DNA from: Muribaculaceae bacterium
Lineage (GTDB): Bacteria; Bacteroidota; Bacteroidia; Bacteroidales; Muribaculaceae
Direction of reading: 5' to 3'
DNA length: 20,240 nt
NCBI GenBank assembly: GCA_009775195.1
Contig: VSPF01000030.1
Location: 1-20,240 of the forward strand
Below are positions 15,031 to 20,240 of this stretch, piece after piece. Under the pieces are notes generated by a model. That model was not told the origin of the DNA. It did not search any database and was given only the letters and a program-made list of their open reading frames with translations. Position 1 is the first letter of the stretch. Each line of letters opens with the position of its first letter. A program made the position numbers and the translations under genes.

Positions 15031-16506
15031 CTACATGCCCTGGCTGTAGTTGGGAGCCTCGGCAGTGATAGCCACGTCGTGCGGATGGCTCTCGGCAACA
15101 CCGGCATTGGTGATGCGCGTAAACTGTGCCTTGTGGAGCTCCTCGATATTGTGGGCCCCGCAGTAACCCATACCTGAGCGCAGACCGCCAAGCATCTGGT
15201 ATACGACCTCGTAGAGCGAACCCTTGTAGGGCACGCGGGCAGCAATGCCTTCGGGCACGAGTTTCTTCACGTCGGTCTCGTTGCCCTGGAAATAGCGGTC
15301 TTTCGAACCGCGCTCCATGGCTTCGAGCGAACCCATGCCGCGATATGTCTTGTACTTGCGGCCATTAAATATGATTGTGTCACCGGGCGACTCCTCGACG
15401 CCGGCAAGCATACCGCCGAGCATCACCGAGTGACCGCCGGCTGCGAGGGCCTTGACTATATCGCCCGAGTAGCGTATGCCGCCGTCGGCAATCAGTGGTA
15501 TATCGTAGCTTTCGAGGGCCTTGGCAACGTCGTAGACAGCCGACAGTTGCGGCACGCCCACACCGGCGATGATGCGCGTTGTGCAGATTGAACCCGGGCC
15601 GATGCCAACCTTCACGCCGTCGGCACCGTTGTCGGCAAGATAACGGGCGGCATCACCGGTAGCAATGTTGCCGACAACGACATCAAGATTGGGGAATGCC
15701 TTCTTGACCTCGCGAAGCACGCCGATAACGCCCTTGCTGTGACCGTGGGCCGTATCGATGACGATAGCGTCGACACCGGCGCCAACAAGGGCCTCGGCAC
15801 GCAGCATCGAGTCGGGAGTAACGCCGATACCGGCAGCCACGCGCAGGCGGCCGCGAGAATCCTTGCATGCGGCAGGCTTATCCTTAGCCTTGGTTATATC
15901 TTTATATGTGATAAGACCGATGAGCTTGCCGTCGGCATCGACAACGGGCAGTTTCTCGATTTTATGACGCTGGAGTATATCGGCAGCCTGCTCGAGGGTT
16001 GTGCCAAACGAGGCTGTCACAAGGTTGTCGCGAGTCATCACCTCATCGACACGGCGGCTCTTGTCGCGCTCGAAACGCAGGTCGCGGTTGGTAACTATAC
16101 CGACCAGTTTGCCGCCCTTGTCGACCACGGGAATACCACCGATGTGGTACTCGCTCATCATGCGGAGGGCATCGGCTACCGTAGAACCTTCGAGTATGGT
16201 GACGGGGTCGTAAATCATGCCGTTTTCAGCACGCTTTACGGCATGTACCTGGCGGGCCTGCTCCTCAATCGACATGTTTTTATGGATAACACCCAGGCCA
16301 CCCTCACGGGCAATGGCAATGGCAAGCTGGCTCTCGGTAACCGTATCCATCGCCGCCGAGACGATAGGAACATTGAGCGTTATGTTACGGGAGAAGCGCG
16401 TGGTAAGGTTTACCTCGCGTGGAAGCACATCTGAAAATGCGGGGATAAGGAGTACATCGTCGAACGTCAGACCGTCCATCTTCACTCTATCAGCAATAAA
16501 CGACAT
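15031..16506 (-). CDS. guaB: IMP dehydrogenase
   Basis: GuaB oxidises IMP to XMP with NAD+, the committed step of guanine nucleotide synthesis. The 491-residue protein begins MSFIADRVKMDGLTFDDVLL, the standard N-terminus. Two CBS domains occupy about 100-210 (HIGGIPVVDKGGKLVGIV; KIEKLPVVDADGKLIGLI). The catalytic loop GIGPGSICTTR has Cys308, the phosphate-binding YRGMGS is at 388-393, and the flap SKDRYFQ carries the Arg-Tyr pair (404-405). The ATG at 16506 is chosen over the one at 16539 because the latter lies inside the promoter -7 box and the shorter form matches the family's length. The gene is monocistronic, with its own promoter and terminator, and divergent from psd. Confidence 0.97.
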   Translation of the reverse strand: MSFIADRVKMDGLTFDDVLLIPAFSDVLPREVNLTTRFSRNITLNVPIVSAAMDTVTESQLAIAIAREGGLGVIHKNMSIEEQARQVHAVKRAENGMIYDPVTILEGSTVADALRMMSEYHIGGIPVVDKGGKLVGIVTNRDLRFERDKSRRVDEVMTRDNLVTASFGTTLEQAADILQRHKIEKLPVVDADGKLIGLITYKDITKAKDKPAACKDSRGRLRVAAGIGVTPDSMLRAEALVGAGVDAIVIDTAHGHSKGVIGVLREVKKAFPNLDVVVGNIATGDAARYLADNGADGVKVGIGPGSICTTRIIAGVGVPQLSAVYDVAKALESYDIPLIADGGIRYSGDIVKALAAGGHSVMLGGMLAGVEESPGDTIIFNGRKYKTYRGMGSLEAMERGSKDRYFQGNETDVKKLVPEGIAARVPYKGSLYEVVYQMLGGLRSGMGYCGAHNIEELHKAQFTRITNAGVAESHPHDVAITAEAPNYSQGM

Positions 16507-16536
16507 AGATAATAAGCGATTGTTGTAAATTGCACG

Positions 16537-16567
16537 CAAAATTACAAATTTTTACACAATCATGAAA
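16537..16567 (-). promoter_or_regulatory. Bacteroidetes-type promoter of guaB
   Basis: On the minus strand the -7 box TAATTTTG (16544-16537) fits TAnnTTTG, with TTTC (16567-16564; consensus TTTG) 19 nt upstream. The expected transcript start is near 16530, which gives a leader of about 24 nt to the ATG at 16506. Confidence 0.6.
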
Positions 16568-16632
16568 TACTTTGACCCATAAAAATTTTACCGGCACGCC
16601 TAAAAAAAATGACGAAAGAAATATAAGCACCC

Positions 16633-16652
16633 CTGCATTGACACCAATGCAG
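16633..16652. repeat. Inverted repeat in the guaB-psd divergent intergenic region
   Basis: CTGCATTG (16633-16640) and CAATGCAG (16645-16652) are a perfect 8-bp inverted repeat with a 4-nt spacer ACAC. It lies about 66 nt upstream of the guaB -33 element and 87 nt upstream of the psd -33 element, so it could be an operator serving either gene. The AT-rich region from 16540 to 16740 also holds AGGCATA (16667-16673) facing TATGCCT (16709-16715), and TGCCT-TTT-AGGCA (16711-16723). I see no ORF here. Confidence 0.5.
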
Positions 16653-16739
16653 TCTGCCACCGATTTAGGCATATACCAAACTATTTATGATAATCTGACG
16701 AATAACTTTATGCCTTTTAGGCAAAATTTCTTTGCCATT

Positions 16740-16772
16740 GTTGGCTCGTATTAAAAATATTTAGTAATTTTG
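16740..16772 (+). promoter_or_regulatory. Bacteroidetes-type promoter of the psd operon
   Basis: A -33 element GTTG (16740-16743) and a -7 element TAATTTTG (16765-16772), 21 nt apart, are followed by CAGAAAC. The expected start is near 16778, giving a leader of about 17 nt before the ATG at 16795. Confidence 0.7.
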
Positions 16773-16794
16773 CAGAAACGTATAGACACAAGCA

Positions 16795-17481
16795 ATGAAC
16801 ATGCGCGTAAAAATCCATCACGAAGGCACAGGCCTGCTGATATCGCTGCTGGCGATACTGCTGGTAATCTGCGCCCCTTTGTGGATATGGGTCAGGCCGT
16901 TGGTCTGGGCTATCGCCGTCACCACGATATGCGCCGTGCTCTATTTGCTCGTGGTCAATTTTTTCCGTTCTCCGAGGCGTATCTTCCGTGGCGACCGTAA
17001 AGACGTGGTCGTATCGTCGGCCGACGGCACAGTCGTAGCCCTCGAAGAGACGGTAGAAAACGAGGTACTCCACGGCCCCTGCATACAGTTGTCAGTCTTT
17101 ATGAGCGTACTCAATGTGCATGCCAACTGGTTTCCCGTCGACGGCAAAGTGACATACGTCAAGCATCATAACGGCCGTTTTTTGGCTGCATACCTACCCA
17201 AGTCAAGTACTGAAAACGAACGCTCGACGGTAGCAATCGAGACCCCCCACGGCCAGACGGTGGTGATGCGGCAGATTGCCGGGGCGATGGCCCGACGTAT
17301 AGTGACATACGCCCAGCCCGGCGAAGAGGCATCGATTGAAGACCACATGGGCTTTATCAAATTTGGGTCGCGTGTCGACTTGTTCCTGCCACTGGGCACG
17401 AAAATATATGTGAAAATCGGCGACAAGACCACCGGCGGCATAACCGAGGTGGCACGCCTGCAACCTGACAAAAATGCCTGA
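16795..17481 (+). CDS. psd: Phosphatidylserine decarboxylase proenzyme
   Basis: Psd converts phosphatidylserine to phosphatidylethanolamine at the inner membrane, using a pyruvoyl group made by self-cleavage. This is the short form (228 residues) with two N-terminal membrane helices (about 14-33 and 36-54). The family motifs FFRSPRR (56-62), SADGTV (75-80), SVLNVHANWFPVDG (104-117) and the cleavage site IKFGSR (188-193) are present. Cleavage is expected between Gly191 and Ser192, leaving a C-terminal alpha chain of about 37 residues. The ATG at 16795 is used; the ATG at 16801 is equally possible. It is the first gene of a + cluster and overlaps pssA by 8 nt, so substrate producer and consumer are co-translated. 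Confidence 0.95.
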   Translation: MNMRVKIHHEGTGLLISLLAILLVICAPLWIWVRPLVWAIAVTTICAVLYLLVVNFFRSPRRIFRGDRKDVVVSSADGTVVALEETVENEVLHGPCIQLSVFMSVLNVHANWFPVDGKVTYVKHHNGRFLAAYLPKSSTENERSTVAIETPHGQTVVMRQIAGAMARRIVTYAQPGEEASIEDHMGFIKFGSRVDLFLPLGTKIYVKIGDKTTGGITEVARLQPDKNA

Positions 17482-18172
17482 CATAAAACGATACATCCCC
17501 GACGCCATCACGACCATGAACCTCATGAGCGGATGCGTCGCTATCTTTATGGCCTTTAACCTTCGCCAGGTCTTCGGCCCTCTCGACGGTGCATCATGGT
17601 GCATGATAGCCATTGCTGCAGCAGCCGTGTTCGACTTCTTCGACGGTGCCATGGCGCGTTTGCTCCACGCTTATTCCGACCTTGGCAAAGACCTCGACTC
17701 ACTGAGCGACATGGTAAGTTTCGGCGTTGCTCCGGCGATGCTCATGCTCAACACCATGGCCGATGCCGGAAGCCCGCTGTGGGCGTGCTTCTTCACGCTG
17801 ATAATCCCGGTTTGCGGAGCTATCCGACTGGCTAAATTCAACAACGACACCGAGCAGGCCACGGTATTTCGCGGTCTGCCCATACCGGCTAACGCAATAT
17901 TCTGGATTGGCGCATACGGGTGGATTGACACCTATTATTATCCAGGATGGCCGGTAATCACACTGCTCATCATTGCTGTGTCGTTGGCAATGACGGCACG
18001 CTTCAAGATGTTCTCGCTAAAGTTCAAGAACTTCGACTTTGCCGAGAATTTCTGCCGCTACATCATCATCGTGGCCGCAATAGTCTTCGTGGCCATGTAC
18101 GGCCTGGCAGGCTTGATGTGGACTATCCTCCTCTACTTGCTCCTGTCGCTGCTGCGCCGCAACAGAATGTAG
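17474..18172 (+). CDS. pssA: CDP-diacylglycerol--serine O-phosphatidyltransferase
   Basis: PssA joins CDP-diacylglycerol and serine to make phosphatidylserine, the substrate of the Psd encoded just upstream. The 232-residue membrane protein carries a perfect CDP-alcohol phosphotransferase signature, DGx2ARx8Gx3Dx3D (D57, G58, A61, R62, G71, D75, D79). PNAITTMN-like sequence near the N-terminus (PDAITTMNLMSGCVAIF) fits the PssA type-II subclass. Six or so hydrophobic segments follow, with a basic C-terminus (LLRRNRM). The start overlaps the psd stop by 8 nt (17474-17481), consistent with coupled translation. Confidence 0.95.
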   Translation: MPDIKRYIPDAITTMNLMSGCVAIFMAFNLRQVFGPLDGASWCMIAIAAAAVFDFFDGAMARLLHAYSDLGKDLDSLSDMVSFGVAPAMLMLNTMADAGSPLWACFFTLIIPVCGAIRLAKFNNDTEQATVFRGLPIPANAIFWIGAYGWIDTYYYPGWPVITLLIIAVSLAMTARFKMFSLKFKNFDFAENFCRYIIIVAAIVFVAMYGLAGLMWTILLYLLLSLLRRNRM

Positions 18173-18229
18173 CATATCATTGTTATCAGATTATATCAAT
18201 CCTCGCCACGTGTGAGGTAAGCATCGGCT

Positions 18230-18245
18230 GCCCGTTCCAACGGGC
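18230..18245. repeat. Inverted repeat between pssA and the DUF4834 gene
   Basis: GCCCGT (18230-18235) pairs with ACGGGC (18240-18245) around TCCA. The pairing extends to 7 bp if the loop is only CC. Just before it, CCTC...CACGTG...GAGG (18201-18217) is an imperfect palindrome. No T tract follows, so it is not an obvious terminator. It may be an attenuating hairpin or a processing site within the psd-pssA-DUF4834 transcript. I see no promoter box in this 117-nt gap. Confidence 0.4.
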
Positions 18246-18289
18246 TATATGCCGGAATTTATAAACTATAAAAACATCAGACTCCGATA

Positions 18290-18625
18290 ATGGAACTGCT
18301 CCTCGTCATCATTATATTACTTTTTATCCTGCCGTGGTTGCTGCGCAATACCTTGCCGTGGCTGCTGCAGTGGTTTATACGCCGTCAGACCCGCAAGTTT
18401 ATGAACGGCGCCTTTCCCGGGGGTATGCCGGGTGCGAACGGCCCTGCAAATAACAGGCAGCAACCAGGACGACGGCCCCGTGCCAAGCGCAAAAAAATCG
18501 ACCCGTCGGTGGGAGAATATATAGAATTTACAGAAATCAAAGGCTCAAGCACCACGACTGCGGCGAAGCCTAACGGCCCGGTCGAAAGCCAAGTGACTGA
18601 CATAGAATGGGAGGACCTGCCATGA
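18290..18625 (+). CDS. DUF4834 family membrane-anchored protein
   Basis: This small (111 residues) protein has one N-terminal hydrophobic helix (MELLLVIIILLFILPWLL, extended by an amphipathic WLLQWFIRRQTRKF). A Gly/Pro/Asn-rich linker, a basic patch (RRPRAKRKK, about 63-71) and an acidic C-terminus (IEWEDLP) follow. The sequence GEYIEFTEIKG in the second half matches my recollection of the Bacteroidetes family DUF4834. The function is unknown. It starts 117 nt after pssA and overlaps the next gene by 4 nt (ATGA, 18622-18625), so it is translated together with the DUF2461 protein. Confidence 0.75.
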   Translation: MELLLVIIILLFILPWLLRNTLPWLLQWFIRRQTRKFMNGAFPGGMPGANGPANNRQQPGRRPRAKRKKIDPSVGEYIEFTEIKGSSTTTAAKPNGPVESQVTDIEWEDLP

Positions 18626-19284
18626 CGATGAACGATGTATTCAACTTCCTCGGGCAACTTGCCGCAAACAACAACCGACCATGGTTTGCCGAACACAAGG
18701 CCGAATACGAACAATTACGAGCCTACTGGCTCTCGCAGGTACAGCGTATCATCGACACCCTTGCAGCCGACGAACCGTCGCTGCGTCATGTCGAAGCACG
18801 CGACTGCGCCTACCGAATCTACCGCGACACACGCTTCTCGCCCGACAAGACTCCGTATAAACGTTATTTCTCGGCCCTCATCTCGCCACACGGACGCCAC
18901 TTCGACGGAGCGTGCTACTATGTACACTTCGGCACTGACGAGATTGGGCTGTATGCCGGACTGTGGTGTCCGGAGCCGAAAGTGTTAAAAAAAGTACGCA
19001 AGGCAATTATCGACAACGTAGACGAATTTCGCGGCATCGTAGAGACTCCAGAGGTTCTTGCCGCCTACCCCGAGTGGTGGGGCCATCAGCTCAAGACAGC
19101 ACCGAAGGGGTATGACCGCAACCACCCCGACATCGACCTGCTGCGCCTCACCGAGTATGGCCGCTGCCACAGCCTGACGCGGGAATTCTTCGACGACCCT
19201 TCGTGGCCCGAACAAGCCGCCGCCATCCTCGCCCTCCTCCGCCCCATGAACGACTTCCTGAACTATTCGATTGAAGAGGAATAG
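18622..19284 (+). CDS. DUF2461 (TIGR02453) family protein
   Basis: This 220-residue soluble protein matches the DUF2461 family. The N-terminal NRPWFAEHKAEYEQLR (18-33), the central YRIYRDTRFSPDKTPYK (64-80) and YYVHFG...GLYAGLWCPEP are the usual conserved blocks. The function of the family is unknown to me. No signal peptide or membrane segment is seen, so it is probably cytosolic. The ATG at 18622 is preferred because it forms an ATGA overlap with the DUF4834 stop and starts just before the conserved NDVFNFLGQL. An upstream in-frame ATG at 18607 adds only five residues and is not supported. The gene ends at a strong bidirectional terminator. Confidence 0.88.
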   Translation: MTMNDVFNFLGQLAANNNRPWFAEHKAEYEQLRAYWLSQVQRIIDTLAADEPSLRHVEARDCAYRIYRDTRFSPDKTPYKRYFSALISPHGRHFDGACYYVHFGTDEIGLYAGLWCPEPKVLKKVRKAIIDNVDEFRGIVETPEVLAAYPEWWGHQLKTAPKGYDRNHPDIDLLRLTEYGRCHSLTREFFDDPSWPEQAAAILALLRPMNDFLNYSIEEE

Positions 19285-19300
19285 ATAGAGATACAGCAAC

Positions 19301-19346
19301 AACAAGCCCGGCGAGACGGCATAACAGCTATCTCGCCGGGCTTGTT
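19301..19346. terminator. Bidirectional terminator between the DUF2461 gene and panB
   Basis: Sixteen perfectly complementary bases on each side, AACAAGCCCGGCGAGA (19301-19316) with TCTCGCCGGGCTTGTT (19331-19346), enclose a 14-nt loop. The + side continues into TTTATG and the minus side into TTGTTGTT. It lies between two convergent stop codons and serves both genes. Confidence 0.9.
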
Positions 19347-19356
19347 TATGTGGAAT

Positions 19357-20178
19357 TTAGTACTGCTCGTTCTCGTTGGGGAAGTCGCCGGTTTTTACAT
19401 CGTCGATGTAGTTGCCCACGGCCTCGTTGATGACTGTCGAGAGGTCGGCATAGCGACGCAGGAACTTGGGCGAGAAGCCTTTGTTGATGCCTAACATATC
19501 GTGCATCACAAGCACCTGGCCGTCGACACCGCCGCCGGCACCGATGCCGATTACAGGGATTGACACTTCCTGTGCCACGCGCGCAGCAAGTGCTGCCGGG
19601 ATTTTCTCGAGCACGAGGGCGAAACATCCGATTTCTTCGAGCATACGGGCATCGTCGAGCAGCTTCTTGGCCTCGGCCTCTTCCTTGGCACGGACAGCGT
19701 AGGTGCCAAATTTATTGATAGACTGAGGTGTAAGACCGAGGTGTCCCATCACGGGGATACCGGCCGAAAGTATGCGCTCGATTGACTCTCGGATTTCGCT
19801 GCCGCCTTCCATCTTCACGGCCTCGGCATGGCTCTCTTTCATAATCCTGATGGCAGAGGCAAGAGCTTCCATAGGGTTACCTTGGTATGTACCAAAAGGC
19901 ATGTCGCACACCACCAGTGCGCGGTTTGTGCCCTTGATGACGCTCTTGGCATGATAAATCATCTGGTCGAGGGTGATTGGCAATGTGGTCATATTGCCGG
20001 CCATGACATTCGAGGCCGAGTCGCCGACCAGTATCACGTCGATACCGGCCTGGTCAATCAGCTGTGCCATAGAGAAGTCATAAGCTGTAAGCATGGCGAT
20101 TTTCTCGCCACGACGTTTCATCTCTATCAGGCGCGAGGTCGTCACCTTGCGCTCTTTGTCAATTGTGTTTGTCGACAT
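19357..20178 (-). CDS. panB: 3-methyl-2-oxobutanoate hydroxymethyltransferase (ketopantoate hydroxymethyltransferase)
   Basis: PanB transfers a hydroxymethyl group from 5,10-methylenetetrahydrofolate to 2-oxoisovalerate, the first committed step of pantothenate and CoA synthesis. The 273-residue TIM-barrel enzyme has the conserved blocks MLTAYDFSMAQLIDQAGID (29-47), VGDSASNVMAGN (51-62), VVCDMPFGTYQ (89-99), AVKMEGG (120-126), GHLGLTPQSIN (145-155) and GIGAGGGVDGQVLVMHDMLG (211-230). Metal ligands correspond to D53, D92 and E124, and the catalytic Glu is probably E191 (VLEKIP). It is a full-length cytosolic enzyme. Other pantothenate genes (panC, panD) are not in the window. Its own promoter was not seen in the 62 bases upstream. 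Confidence 0.96.
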   Translation of the reverse strand: MSTNTIDKERKVTTSRLIEMKRRGEKIAMLTAYDFSMAQLIDQAGIDVILVGDSASNVMAGNMTTLPITLDQMIYHAKSVIKGTNRALVVCDMPFGTYQGNPMEALASAIRIMKESHAEAVKMEGGSEIRESIERILSAGIPVMGHLGLTPQSINKFGTYAVRAKEEAEAKKLLDDARMLEEIGCFALVLEKIPAALAARVAQEVSIPVIGIGAGGGVDGQVLVMHDMLGINKGFSPKFLRRYADLSTVINEAVGNYIDDVKTGDFPNENEQY

Positions 20179-20196
20179 AGTTATGTGCTTAAATTT

Positions 20197-20225
20197 ATGG
20201 GCAGCCCCTCAACAGGGCCACCCAT
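20197..20225. other. Hairpin-forming sequence upstream of panB at the window edge
   Basis: ATGGG (20197-20201) pairs with CCCAT (20221-20225), and inside it GCCCC faces AGGGC with a bulge. No clear T tract follows on either strand. It could be the 3' end of a gene beyond the window or a panB leader structure. The surrounding 20179-20240 holds no recognisable gene. Confidence 0.3.
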
Positions 20226-20240
20226 CTTGATATATAGGGA

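Noticed and set aside
15739..16434. 231-codon + strand frame antisense to guaB
   Set aside because: It is a shadow of guaB, whose catalytic and CBS motifs are complete on the other strand.
16507..16539. Eleven-residue N-terminal extension of GuaB
   Set aside because: The ATG at 16539 lies in the -7 box of the promoter, and the extension is absent from the usual family N-terminus.
1..20240. CRISPR array, insertion sequence, prophage, tRNA or rRNA
   Set aside because: I saw no regularly spaced repeats, no transposase or integrase reading frame, and no cloverleaf or rRNA-like stretch. All long frames are accounted for by housekeeping or envelope genes.

Overview
The window looks like a chromosomal core region of an anaerobic gut Bacteroidales, most likely a Muribaculaceae-type organism. 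This is inferred from the protein families, not from a database search. Several families are typical of Bacteroidetes (DUF4831, DUF4834, a DnaE with an insertion in its PHP domain, and a membrane-anchored M23-like protein with a conserved N-terminal YRL/TPVRQLLPG pattern). The promoters match the Bacteroidetes -33 TTTG / -7 TAnnTTTG consensus, Shine-Dalgarno sites are not evident, and coding DNA is moderately GC-rich with AT-rich gaps. I see no mobile element, CRISPR array, tRNA or rRNA. Every gap is under 300 bases.

Layout. A terminator from an upstream gene (28-65) precedes a TrkH/KtrB-type cation channel on + (142-1506). It converges, across a large hairpin, on a minus-strand operon dnaE > trxA > nnr > DUF4831 (8469 to 1592), whose genes are tightly packed (15-nt gap, TAA|ATG abutment, ATGA overlap). 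Divergent from dnaE lies a + cluster: a YitT-family membrane protein, a degenerate LytM/M23 protein and a VanZ-like protein (8742-10972). Its 3' end overlaps by 29 nt the end of a minus-strand pair: a SurA-like lipoprotein and, via an ATGA overlap, a regulator carrying a hemerythrin-type domain and a LuxR helix-turn-helix (12736 to 10944). Upstream of these, each with its own strong terminator, are a double-parvulin periplasmic PPIase (14875-12941) and guaB (16506-15031). Divergent from guaB is a + cluster psd-pssA-DUF4834-DUF2461 (16795-19284). It ends in a bidirectional terminator shared with panB (20178-19357, minus).

How the genes work together. Most are housekeeping: replication (dnaE), thiol redox (trxA), NAD(P)HX repair (nnr), GMP synthesis (guaB), phosphatidylethanolamine synthesis (pssA makes phosphatidylserine, psd decarboxylates it), pantothenate/CoA (panB) and outer-membrane protein folding (the two SurA/PPIase-like proteins).

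The most unusual content is: (i) the regulator, which keeps a full set of plausible di-iron ligands next to a DNA-binding domain and is translationally coupled to a periplasmic-chaperone-like lipoprotein; (ii) an Nnr whose epimerase-domain nucleotide loop is degenerate while the dehydratase half is intact; and (iii) an M23-like protein that has lost all recognisable zinc ligands and may be read from a leaderless message. I found no clear-cut new multi-gene defence or mobile system. The regulator/chaperone pair is the best candidate for undescribed biology.
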